Below, piece by piece: positions 54,964 to 63,071 of a stretch of 64,000 bases of DNA. The translations under genes were made by a program, and so were the position numbers. Every line of letters starts with the position of its first letter. Position 1 is the stretch's first letter. The DNA comes from Antrihabitans stalactiti. Its GTDB lineage: Bacteria; Actinomycetota; Actinomycetes; Mycobacteriales; Mycobacteriaceae. The stretch lies in assembly GCF_012932915.1 (NCBI RefSeq), contig NZ_VCQU01000008.1:248001-312000 (forward strand). The letters run 5' to 3'. Below the pieces are notes generated by a model. It saw nothing but the letters and a program-made list of their open reading frames with translations, did not search any database and was not told the DNA's origin.

Positions 54964-57900
54964 CGGGTGGCCTCTTTTGCGGGAATGACGAACACGACGG
55001 CGACAGGAAACCTGTGCGGATCTTGATGGCGGTATCGAGCGGAAACGGCATCCAGCTCACGGTCGCGCTCGAACTTCAAAGCATCGAGGCGCTGCTCCCA
55101 GTTCTGGCGGTCGCGTCGGTATTGTGCTCGCTCATCTTTGGACTTCTCCAAATCGGAGCGGCTAAAGAGGGCTTCCTCCTCCGTGTATTCGTCGGTGTTA
55201 AGCGCCGAACGTAGCGTCGCGGAGAATTGTGCGATGACCGAATTGATGCGATCTCGCTCGTCCTTCTCGCGCTGTTCTAGTTTGCGTTGCAACGATTCCA
55301 GACGCGTATTGCTACGCCATTCGATCGCGCCCAGCAAGCCATCGGAGATTCTCGGCCATCGCTCGCTGATCCTGTCCCATACTGCGTCGGATGCCTGACG
55401 GCCGTCAGTCATTGCACGATCGAGGATCCCGCCGAGGGTGGTCAAGTTCTCCAAACGTCGGAAGCGCGCTGATTGTGGTGCCCACCCGCCAGCGTAAAGC
55501 ACCTCCTCGTGAAGGCGCAGTCCATCCGCACCGACCAATACGAATCGCGAATATGCGCCCACCAGAACATCTTCGAGCTCAGGATCGTCGCTGACGACTG
55601 CAGTGACTCGCCGAAGGCCCACCTGGTCATTGGAAACCGCAGCCCGGAGCAGTCGTGTGGACATCGCCACGAGCGGGTGGTTCAGATGGGCCATGACCAC
55701 GTCGTCACGAATCACGTCGTCGTCACCGCGCATCACGTTCTGGTCAAAGGTAATTGGTAGTTGGTGAATCTGCCCATCACGTCCAATTCGAGCGTGGTCG
55801 GTGAGCCGCTCGGCCGCTCGCGACCACGAGCCGGTTAGTGTCGGCACGTCGAACATCCCATCCGCCAGATACTTCTCGTCGAGGTGCACGGCCAGTGGTT
55901 GCTGGCGAGCGAGATTGAACGCTGTGTCGACCACCCTTTTCACCCGTTGTGGTGTGATGCCAAGCTCCTCCACGGTTTGCCGCAGATTCGAATGTAAGCG
56001 CCGAACTTGGTCTCGTACATTCGACTCCGCGGCCAAGCGAGCCTTCTTCTTCCCAGCAGATTCCACGTCGAAAGTGGTTATCTCACCGAGCATTCGACGT
56101 TGAACCGCCTCGGAAAGAACGGCGTTGACGGAACCGAGGTCTTCTTCCATTCGAGCCACCTTCGTGGCGACGCGGGACAGGAACTCCAGATCAGCTTCGT
56201 ACGAATCGACGGCCTTCTCCCAGCCCGTCCCGACGAAATGCCGGATGTCAGGCGTCCTGGTTTGCCCATAGCGGTCGATGCGCCCGATGCGTTGCTCGAG
56301 CTTGTTCGGGTTGAACGGAATGTCGTAGTTGACCAGGCGATGGCAATGACGTTGCAGGTCAATACCTTCACTCGCTGCATCGGTCGCGAGCAGGATGCGC
56401 ACGGTGCTTCCTGGCTCGCTTGGATCGCGTTGAAACGCGAGGCGGAGCATTTCGCGTTCGTCTGTTGCCATACCGCCGTGCAGGGCAGAAACTCGATCAG
56501 CGCCAAAGCCGTTCTGCCGCAATAGGCTCATCAACCACAGCTGCGTGTCCCGGTATTCGGTGAATACGACTACGCGTTCGTTCGTCCATGCCTTTCTGTC
56601 CGGCCGGCAGACCGCCTCCAGATATCCGATAAGTTCTTTCGCCTTCGCGTCGGGCCGCGCTTCATGGGCAAGCGCCCAGTCAAGCATTCGACGAAGCAGC
56701 GCGAATTCGTCGTCATCGGCGTCGGGCTGCATTGGCCGGACACGGTTGACAGCATCATCTTCGGCCTCTACCAGTTCGGCATCGTCGTAGGTGGCGATGT
56801 CGTCGAAGAATTCGTCCAACCACTCTGGTGCCTCGTCGCCAATTGGGGCTACCGCTTGAGCGCGGGATCGGAGGGTTCCGCTGTAGACCTGGACGGTATG
56901 TGCGAATGCCGCCGGGCTTGAGAACAGCCGCTTCTTGAGCAGCAGCGTCACCAAGTCCGTGGCTCTGCGGCCGCCATTCGTCGTCAGCTTCTTGCGACGC
57001 AACCGGGCAAACCGCGTGAGCTCCGCGTGGATCTGCCGCTCGCTCTCGGGGTAATCGACAAGGATGGCTCTCGCCTCGCGGGCAACGAATCTCGGCGAGC
57101 CGTCGGCGTTAACGATGTCACGCTTGAGCCGCCTGACGACGGTGTCCTTGATCGCCTGGGCGTCGGGTTCGACGCCGCGCGCGAAACGCTGATCGTCGAG
57201 GATCTCCAACAGCGCGGTGAAGGACGCCTGATATCCGTTGTGAGGAGTCGCCGACAGGAAGAGCCGGTGTGTGAAATGTGGTGCCAGGCGACGGATCAAC
57301 TTGGTCTGTTGCGAGTCGACCGCGTAAACCTGCCGAGGTGCGGCCGGCGCAACGTGGTGAGCCTCGTCGAGGATTAGTAGGTCGAACGTTCGCGGATATG
57401 TCGGACCGTCAGCCGGAATTACCTCGTCAAGGAGGCGCTGTGCCTTTGCCCCGCGAAGCCACGGCAGGCTCACGATCGCCTGAGAGTGGATGTTGAAGGG
57501 ATTCGCCACGCTTCCGTACGTGCGGCGAACGCGCGCGCATTCTTCCGAATCGATGATCGTGAAGTTGAGGCCGAACTTGTCGGCCATCTCGTCGTGCCAT
57601 TTCAGTGTCAGGCCCGCCGGGCAGATGATCATGATCCGTTTGGCGCGGTGGCGCAGTAGCAGCTCTTGTGCGACGAGCCCAGCCTCGATTGTCTTGCCTA
57701 AACCCACGTCATCGGCGAGCAAGAGGTTCACACGTGGAGCGTCGACGGCGCGCGCGACAGGTTCGAGCTGGTAGTCCTCAATTGCGACGCCCGAGCGGAA
57801 GGGCGCCTGGAGCGTCTTCACGTCGGCGGATGTGACCGCGGACCAACGCACTGCGTCCAAGAACGCCGCGAGTTGCTCGGGTGGATCGAAGCCGTCTCTA

Positions 57901-58118
57901 GTGACTTCGGGGAGGGACCCGCTTGGGAGCACCGCCGTGCCTGGCTCGACCTCCCAGATCACCTCAAGCGTGTTGCCGTATTGGCCGTCCTCGACGCTCT
58001 GAAGGGCGACGACAGTGTTGGCGTCGGCTGGATCAACTTCGCTGACGATCCATTTCTGACCTCGAACGGAAACTAGCGCCCCTGGCTCTGGGATCGCTGG
58101 AGCGAAGAATGCTGACAT
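54960..58118 (-). CDS. drmD: DISARM SNF2-like helicase DrmD, class 1
   Basis: This is a 1052-residue Swi2/Snf2-type ATPase, the marker of class 1 DISARM. Walker A LLADDVGLGKTIEA lies near residue 137, motif II LLILDEAHHVAPA near 250, then LFLSATPHNGYQ, VVFTEYRDTQLWL, ILLATDAASEGIDLQ and NPNKLEQRIGRIDRYGQ. All motifs are intact. The ATG at 58118 follows AAGGAAAG and starts MSAFFAPAIPEPG; a longer frame would add an unlikely Arg-rich leader. It is the first gene of the operon drmD-drmMI-drmA-drmB-drmC. It should supply translocation together with DrmAB. Confidence 0.94.
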   Translation of the reverse strand: MSAFFAPAIPEPGALVSVRGQKWIVSEVDPADANTVVALQSVEDGQYGNTLEVIWEVEPGTAVLPSGSLPEVTRDGFDPPEQLAAFLDAVRWSAVTSADVKTLQAPFRSGVAIEDYQLEPVARAVDAPRVNLLLADDVGLGKTIEAGLVAQELLLRHRAKRIMIICPAGLTLKWHDEMADKFGLNFTIIDSEECARVRRTYGSVANPFNIHSQAIVSLPWLRGAKAQRLLDEVIPADGPTYPRTFDLLILDEAHHVAPAAPRQVYAVDSQQTKLIRRLAPHFTHRLFLSATPHNGYQASFTALLEILDDQRFARGVEPDAQAIKDTVVRRLKRDIVNADGSPRFVAREARAILVDYPESERQIHAELTRFARLRRKKLTTNGGRRATDLVTLLLKKRLFSSPAAFAHTVQVYSGTLRSRAQAVAPIGDEAPEWLDEFFDDIATYDDAELVEAEDDAVNRVRPMQPDADDDEFALLRRMLDWALAHEARPDAKAKELIGYLEAVCRPDRKAWTNERVVVFTEYRDTQLWLMSLLRQNGFGADRVSALHGGMATDEREMLRLAFQRDPSEPGSTVRILLATDAASEGIDLQRHCHRLVNYDIPFNPNKLEQRIGRIDRYGQTRTPDIRHFVGTGWEKAVDSYEADLEFLSRVATKVARMEEDLGSVNAVLSEAVQRRMLGEITTFDVESAGKKKARLAAESNVRDQVRRLHSNLRQTVEELGITPQRVKRVVDTAFNLARQQPLAVHLDEKYLADGMFDVPTLTGSWSRAAERLTDHARIGRDGQIHQLPITFDQNVMRGDDDVIRDDVVMAHLNHPLVAMSTRLLRAAVSNDQVGLRRVTAVVSDDPELEDVLVGAYSRFVLVGADGLRLHEEVLYAGGWAPQSARFRRLENLTTLGGILDRAMTDGRQASDAVWDRISERWPRISDGLLGAIEWRSNTRLESLQRKLEQREKDERDRINSVIAQFSATLRSALNTDEYTEEEALFSRSDLEKSKDERAQYRRDRQNWEQRLDALKFERDRELDAVSARYRHQDPHRFPVAVVFVIPAKEATR

Positions 58119-58596
58119 TTTGCTTTCCTTACCGAATTCGCACTGCCGGGCGGCGTCCGCGAGAGCCGTTGTGGCCGAAGGCCCTTCCGCTGCACCACAT
58201 TGTCGTCGCGGGCGAGTAGCCGCGCATCGCGCCCCCTTTGCAAGGCCCCGTTCAGACACAACCTACCGACCCGAGCTGCGAAATTCGGATATTTCCGTTA
58301 GGTGAAGACATCGATTGTCGCTAACCTGGCAACGCGCGCAGATTGCTCGCGCCAGTTGTTGAGCACTGCGACCTCCAAGCTGGGAGCGAAAGGAACTTAC
58401 AGCGCCGCTGTCTACTTTCATTTCGTCAGCCGCTGAACATACAACGGGGTACCGACAGTCTGGGCAGGTTGGCATAGCGGGCAATTAGGTGTCATCCTTC
58501 ACCCTCCCCGCCGCGGTCAGTTGAGCGCTGGTGGGTGTTAAACCGACCCGAAACTGAGCTCGCCGTAGGGCACGCGCCGATCGAATGGAGAGAATC
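58119..58596. other. Divergent region between DISARM operon and EcsC gene
   Basis: This 478-base stretch must contain the promoter for the DISARM operon (leftward) and for the EcsC-family gene (rightward). Apart from the weak small frame at 58263-58475 no gene is supported. I see no strong inverted repeat that would point to an operator. Confidence 0.45.
58263..58475 (-). CDS. Possible small zinc-ribbon protein upstream of DISARM
   Basis: A 70-codon frame from ATG 58475 encodes MPTCPDCRYPVVC and, later, AICARCQV. Two CxxC pairs about 45 residues apart could form a zinc ribbon. It lies on the same strand as drmD, 144 bases upstream. No good ribosome site is visible and the remainder has no recognisable family. 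It could be a small regulator of the operon or simply a chance frame. Confidence 0.3.
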   Translation of the reverse strand: MPTCPDCRYPVVCSAADEMKVDSGAVSSFRSQLGGRSAQQLARAICARCQVSDNRCLHLTEISEFRSSGR

Positions 58597-59322
58597 ATGG
58601 CATGGGACGCGAGCAACACGGCGAGCACGGATAGCGCCGTCCAGGCTCGTGCCGAGATGCTGGTCGACAAGATTCTGACTGCTGGCATCGACGGTGTCGG
58701 CCCTTGGAAGGGCGCGCAGCATGTTGCTGATGAAGCACTTGCGTCCTCATCGAACCCAGACGATGCGATCAAGCGGCTAATCAGAACTCACCGGCGCCAA
58801 GTTGGTGTGTCAGGTTTCGTGACGAGTGTTGGCGGGCCGCTCGCCCTGGTAGTCGGGATGCCTGCCGACGTCGTCTCCTTCTATGCCGCTGCAGTTCGCA
58901 TCACCGCGGCCATCGCGCACATTCGCGGATACGACCTCGATACCGAGGAGGTCAAGAGTGTTGTGCTTGTCTCGCTCCTCGGAGCTGGCGGTGCGGCTGC
59001 CATAAGCGAGGCCGGCGCGAAGATCGGAACAAAGTCTGCGATGGCTGCGATTCAACGCGTTCCTGGCCGGGTGCTAATTGACATCAACAAGAAGGTCGGA
59101 TTTCGCCTGGTGACGAAGTTCGGCCAACAGGGTGTAATTAACCTCGTCAAGATCGTCCCGCTCGTAGGCGGCGGCGTCGGTGCAGGTGTCAACGTCGCGG
59201 GACTGAATACCATTGCAAGGTATGCGAAGTCGAACTTTCCGGAACGCGGCGCTTCGGAGCTGATTATCGTCGTCGACGACGACGAGGACGAGGGGCAGTC
59301 CGGTGGCGCGGTCGGCGGCTAG
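58597..59322 (+). CDS. EcsC-family protein
   Basis: This 241-residue protein matches the EcsC family, with hydrophobic Gly/Ala-rich segments (GFVTSVGGPLALVVGMPADVVSFYAAAVRITAAIAHIRGYD, VLVSLLGAGGAAAISEAGAKIG, VKIVPLVGGGVGAGVNV). It ends in a very acidic tail (VVDDDEDEGQ). EcsC proteins are membrane-associated, and a role in defence or membrane stress has been suggested because they often occur in defence islands. The ATG at 58597 follows GGAGAGAATC. It is divergent from the DISARM operon. The mechanism is not known. Confidence 0.85.
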   Translation: MAWDASNTASTDSAVQARAEMLVDKILTAGIDGVGPWKGAQHVADEALASSSNPDDAIKRLIRTHRRQVGVSGFVTSVGGPLALVVGMPADVVSFYAAAVRITAAIAHIRGYDLDTEEVKSVVLVSLLGAGGAAAISEAGAKIGTKSAMAAIQRVPGRVLIDINKKVGFRLVTKFGQQGVINLVKIVPLVGGGVGAGVNVAGLNTIARYAKSNFPERGASELIIVVDDDEDEGQSGGAVGG

Positions 59323-59554
59323 CGTCGTCGCGAGCTATTTGGAGTCCTGCCCTTGCGACTGCCTTTCAGATGCCAGGAAATGCCTCTTCAAGCAGCGAAA
59401 CCAGCTGTAGTGCGATCCTACGATCGACCTGAATGGCCTGATGTTCTCTAGCGCGGACATCCGTTGGTCAGAACCGGACGTCGACAAAGTGCAGAATGTT
59501 CCGCCTTCACCGCTGTGAATGACACGGTAGACCAGCGACTTCGTTGTTGTGCTG

Positions 59555-59866
59555 TCAAATGTTCTTGTGTCCGAGTTCAATTGAGGGGATGCGCGCTAGG
59601 GCTTGCATCGTAGTCTGGGTTTGATACTCGGGATCCGGGTTGTGTGGTGCGGACATCGTCGCCGCGATCATCGATGCTTCGTCTGAGGCTTCCTGGAAGA
59701 TTGGCGGCGTTACGTCGCTTGTGAAATCGAATTGAGCATTTTTCGCGGCGCATATCGGCTGAAACGAATCGAACGGGCTTTTCCAAGGGCGAGCAAAATC
59801 GAAGTCGATACGTGGGCCCTTCATACGGCTCATAATCGAATCCGTGAACCGGGAGAACACGGTCAT
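59555..59866 (-). CDS. Hypothetical 103-residue protein coupled to the NUDIX regulator
   Basis: The frame starts with an ATG that overlaps the stop of the NUDIX gene (ATGA), the pattern of real operon genes here. It encodes MTVFSRFTDSIMSRMKGPRI and ends IELGHKNI. No domain, signal or membrane segment is visible and composition is ordinary. The overlap is the main reason to list it. A chance frame in a 540-base region otherwise empty of genes remains possible. The remaining bases 59323-59554 hold nothing recognisable. Confidence 0.4.
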   Translation of the reverse strand: MTVFSRFTDSIMSRMKGPRIDFDFARPWKSPFDSFQPICAAKNAQFDFTSDVTPPIFQEASDEASMIAATMSAPHNPDPEYQTQTTMQALARIPSIELGHKNI

Positions 59867-60561
59867 CCGCGACGGCGACCGTAGTCGCCATAGAATAGGC
59901 TGGCGGCTGATCGAGGGAGCAGGCAGTTTGGTAGTCGCCGAAATAGCTCCGCCGGCCGCCCCCCGCCGACTTCCAACTGGCCAGCACTGACTAACCCATC
60001 CACCAACTGTCGGCGAAAAGTGTCCTTGGGCAATGGGCGTGCGTAAATCGCCTCGTACAGCTGGCGTAGCCCCAAAACGGTGAACGCTTCACCGAGCAGT
60101 CTGTCCGGGTCGACCGCACGCGCGTATCGCTCCCGTAGATCGGCGACTGCGAACGTCACCATCTGTGCGTGGTCGTAGGCGAGGTCCTCGACCGGTACGT
60201 CGTTGACAATCGAAATGAGTGTCGAGTCAACCGGAAATCGATCCAGAGGCAACGCCGCCCCGTGCGCAACCGATATCACCCACCCGCGGTAGTCCCGCTG
60301 CGGATCGTCGAAGACTCCGAGCTGGTGAAACTCGATTCCGAGCAGCCCAGCTTTCGCAGCAAGCGCTCGCACTGCTGCCCTCTGTGTCGTCTCTCCAGGA
60401 TGGACAAACGTGCCGGGTAAGGCCAAGCCGTCGCGCGGAGATTTGACGACAAGGACCTTCAACTCGCCATCGGCGACGGTCAACACCGCCACGTCGACCG
60501 CGACTGATGGGCGCGGATAGTCTTCCAGAGACTTGCCGCTCGCGTCACGCCATTTCGTCAC
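59863..60561 (-). CDS. NUDIX-winged helix regulator (NrtR-like)
   Basis: This 232-residue protein has an N-terminal NUDIX-like domain (VAVDVAVLTVADGELKVLVVKSPRD, LPGTFVHPGETTQRAAVRALAAKAGL) whose Nudix box lacks the usual EExxEE catalytic set, as in ligand-sensing NrtR proteins. A C-terminal winged helix follows (FTVLGLRQLYEAIYARPLPKDTFRRQL). NrtR repressors control NAD-related genes and release DNA when they bind ADP-ribose. The GTG start at 60561 lies 59 bases from the divergent ADP-ribosylglycohydrolase-macrodomain gene, the probable target. The last 25 residues are atypical for the family. Confidence 0.82.
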   Translation of the reverse strand: MTKWRDASGKSLEDYPRPSVAVDVAVLTVADGELKVLVVKSPRDGLALPGTFVHPGETTQRAAVRALAAKAGLLGIEFHQLGVFDDPQRDYRGWVISVAHGAALPLDRFPVDSTLISIVNDVPVEDLAYDHAQMVTFAVADLRERYARAVDPDRLLGEAFTVLGLRQLYEAIYARPLPKDTFRRQLVDGLVSAGQLEVGGGRPAELFRRLPNCLLPRSAASLFYGDYGRRRG

Positions 60562-60563
60562 GC

Positions 60564-60593
60564 TTGCAGCTTAGCTCAGTCTTGATCTATAGT
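60564..60593 (+). promoter_or_regulatory. Promoter of the ADP-ribosylglycohydrolase operon
   Basis: TTGCAG at 60564-60569 and TATAGT at 60588-60593 form a good -35/-10 pair with an 18-base spacer, pointing rightwards. The expected start of transcription is near 60600, giving a short leader with AAGGGGCGG before the ATG. GATCTA occurs at 60584 and again, in CGATCTAAG, near 60605, so a repressor such as the adjacent NrtR-like protein could bind around the -10. Confidence 0.55.
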
Positions 60594-60620
60594 TAGCGCA
60601 AATTCGATCTAAGGGGCGGA

Positions 60621-62537
60621 ATGATGAAGCTTTCGGAACTGCAGACACATCGGGCTGCGGGCGTTCTGCTTGGAACGGCGGCTGGTGACGCACTCGGGGC
60701 GGGATACGAGTTCACGCATCCGACGGCTGGAAATGCCATCGATATGATCGGCGGCGGACCGTTCAACTGGGCGCCGGGGGAGTGGACCGACGATACCTCG
60801 ATGGCGTTGGGTATCGCGTTGGCCGCGGCGGACGGTGCAGATATCCGCACCGGCCCGGGATTGGACGCTGTCGCAGCGCGTTTCGTCGAGTGGTTAGATA
60901 CAAACCCCGCTGATATCGGCAATCAGACCAGAACCGTCTTGCAGCATCGCTCTCAGTCGGCCATCGAGATGCAAAGGCACGCGGGCGAACTCCAGGGGCG
61001 TACCGCTGGAAACGGTTCCCTGATGAGAACGGCGCCTGTAGCCCTCGCCTACCTCGATGACGCACAGGCGTGTATCGATGCTGCCGCCGCGATCAGCTCG
61101 CTCACGCACTACGACGAGCGCGCGATTCAGGCGTGCAAATTGTGGTCGTTCGCGATCAGACACGCTGTCTTGGAAGGGAATCTGGACGGCGTAGGTCTGT
61201 TTCTCGATCAGGCGGAGAAGGATGTCGCAGACTTCTGGCGTCCGTTGATCACTCAGGCTGAGATCGGCGAGCCGAGCGACTTCGCGAACAACGGTTGGGT
61301 AGTGCACGCGCTACAGACTGCTTGGTGGGCGATCACCAAAGCCGATTCCTCAGGGCCCCAACATCTCCAAGCCGCTCTCGAATTGTGCATCCTCGCGGGC
61401 GGGGATACAGACACCACGGCCGCGATCGCTGGCGGGCTGCTCGGTGCGCGGTGGGGAGCATCGGCGATTCCCGCGCGCTGGCGCCGAATCCTGCACGGAT
61501 ACCCGGGACTTCGGGCCGACGATCTGGTTCGGCTCGCTGTAAAGGTCGCCAACAAAGGTGGCGACGATCGCGAAGGCTGGCCAAGCGTCGGCGTTGTGGA
61601 CTACTCGAAATTCAGGACGAATAACATCGCTACACATCCGCACGACAGCGGCGTCACAGTGAGCGGTGCTGATTTCTATCGCGACAAGAAATACGACGCC
61701 GTCGTGAGCCTGTGCCGGGTGGGGCGCGCGCCGATCCGCGGAGAACACCTTCAGTTCTGGTTGATCGACTCAGGTGACGAGCGCAACGCGAACCTGGAGT
61801 TCGTTCTCGACGATGCCGCGCGGACAGTTCAACAACTCCGTGACGAGGGCAAAACTGTTCTCCTGCATTGCGTCGAAGGTCGTAGCCGGACTCCTTCGGT
61901 CGCTGCACGCTATTCGATCTTGTTGGGTCGCAACCCTGAAGACGTATTGAAAGTGATGCCGTGGGCGAAGCCGAAGGAGTCGCTGTGGAGCGTGGCGACT
62001 CAAACAAAGCCGGCGCGACCGATCGTCGACGTCGTCGAAGGCGACATCACAACGATGCACGTCGACGCGATCGTCAACGCTGCGAACCGCCGTCTCCTTG
62101 GTGGCGGGGGCGTGGACGGTGCGATCCATCGCGCGGGCGGGCCAGCGATTCTCGAGGAATGCAAGGTCCTACGTGCGACGTCGCTTCCTGACGGCCTCAC
62201 AGTCGGCGCCGCCGTGGCAACTACAGCGGGTAAGTTGAACGCGAAGTGGGTCGTTCACACTGTTGGTCCGCGCTACTCGGGGAGCGAAGACAGGTCGGAA
62301 CTGCTGCGGGCGGCCTACACGCGGAGTCTCGCACTCGCAGACTCACTCGGTGTTGGGTCGATCGCGTTCCCATTGATCTCAGGTGGGTCGTACGGATGGC
62401 CGAAAGCTGACGCTATTGCACAGCAGGTCAAGGCAGTGACGACCTCACAAACGTCCGTCAGTCGCATCACGCTTGTTGCCTACTCGTCAGAGCTGGCACA
62501 GTTGACGCGCAAGTTACTCAAGAGCCAGCGAGATTAG
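60621..62537 (+). CDS. Triple fusion: ADP-ribosylglycohydrolase, dual-specificity phosphatase and macrodomain
   Basis: This 638-residue protein carries three catalytic domains. Residues 1-310 are an ADP-ribosylglycohydrolase (GTAAGDALGAGYEF, EWTDDTSMAL, GGDTDTTAAIAGGLLGA) with the acidic pairs that bind magnesium. Residues 330-450 are a protein-tyrosine/dual-specificity phosphatase with the loop HCVEGRSRTPSVA (Cys and Arg of CxxxxxR, near 417-424). Residues 472-638 are a macrodomain (VEGDITTMHVDAIVNAANRRLLGGGGVDGAIHRAGG, FPLISGGSYGWP). It would remove ADP-ribose from targets and process the released ADP-ribose or acetyl-ADP-ribose. The divergent NrtR-like repressor senses ADP-ribose, so the two may form a feedback loop (inference). 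Confidence 0.9.
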   Translation: MMKLSELQTHRAAGVLLGTAAGDALGAGYEFTHPTAGNAIDMIGGGPFNWAPGEWTDDTSMALGIALAAADGADIRTGPGLDAVAARFVEWLDTNPADIGNQTRTVLQHRSQSAIEMQRHAGELQGRTAGNGSLMRTAPVALAYLDDAQACIDAAAAISSLTHYDERAIQACKLWSFAIRHAVLEGNLDGVGLFLDQAEKDVADFWRPLITQAEIGEPSDFANNGWVVHALQTAWWAITKADSSGPQHLQAALELCILAGGDTDTTAAIAGGLLGARWGASAIPARWRRILHGYPGLRADDLVRLAVKVANKGGDDREGWPSVGVVDYSKFRTNNIATHPHDSGVTVSGADFYRDKKYDAVVSLCRVGRAPIRGEHLQFWLIDSGDERNANLEFVLDDAARTVQQLRDEGKTVLLHCVEGRSRTPSVAARYSILLGRNPEDVLKVMPWAKPKESLWSVATQTKPARPIVDVVEGDITTMHVDAIVNAANRRLLGGGGVDGAIHRAGGPAILEECKVLRATSLPDGLTVGAAVATTAGKLNAKWVVHTVGPRYSGSEDRSELLRAAYTRSLALADSLGVGSIAFPLISGGSYGWPKADAIAQQVKAVTTSQTSVSRITLVAYSSELAQLTRKLLKSQRD

Positions 62538-62603
62538 GGAGCGTGTGGGAACGTCGACCACTGCCTGCAATGTGCGACCGGTAACCGTCCCAGGAGGACC
62601 GCA

Positions 62604-63071
62604 GTGCCAGTGAAGAAGATTCTGTACGTCGACCTCGATAACACGTTGGTGCACTTTCAAACCGGCATCGACAAAATCAGCCGGGAACTCTTCGAGCGCC
62701 ACGAGAACGATCTCGACGAGGTGCCGGGAATCTTCGCGTTGATGGAACCATTGGATGGCGCACTCGATGCGTACCGGCTACTTGCAACGAAGTTCGACAC
62801 CTACATCCTTTCGACGGCGCCGTGGAAGAACCCGACCGCGTGGCACGACAAGTTGGAATGGGTCCAGAAGCACTTCGGTTTCGAAAGCGACTCGGTGGCA
62901 TACAAACGGCTCATCCTCTCGCACCACAAGAACCTCAATCGCGGCGACTTTCTCGTCGACGATCGCCACGCGAATGGTGCAGCCCAGTTCGAAGGTGAAT
63001 GGATCCAATTTGGCTCCGCGCGATTCTCAGATTGGGACGCTGTGACCGAGTACTTACTGCCGCTGGCCTAG
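62604..63071 (+). CDS. 5'(3')-deoxyribonucleotidase-like HAD phosphatase
   Basis: This 155-residue HAD-superfamily protein has motif I YVDLDNTLV (DxDxT), motif II at ILSTAPW, a lysine in YKRLIL and the late acidic motif FLVDDRHANG. Size and motifs fit the NT5C group of 5'(3')-deoxyribonucleotidases, which dephosphorylate nucleoside monophosphates. The GTG at 62604 follows AGGAGG. It lies 66 bases after the triple-fusion gene on the same strand, so it may share its nucleotide-recycling role. Its 3' end overlaps the convergent gene by 18 bases. Confidence 0.83.
   Translation: MPVKKILYVDLDNTLVHFQTGIDKISRELFERHENDLDEVPGIFALMEPLDGALDAYRLLATKFDTYILSTAPWKNPTAWHDKLEWVQKHFGFESDSVAYKRLILSHHKNLNRGDFLVDDRHANGAAQFEGEWIQFGSARFSDWDAVTEYLLPLA

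Noticed and set aside
59335-59580. 81-codon minus-strand frame
   Set aside because: TTG start without ribosome site, overlaps the end of a better-placed frame, no recognisable content.
59577-59987. 136-codon minus-strand frame overlapping the NUDIX gene
   Set aside because: It lies in another frame of the NUDIX-regulator gene and has no family features. A frameshifted NrtR C-terminus was considered, but the sequence does not continue the family pattern.
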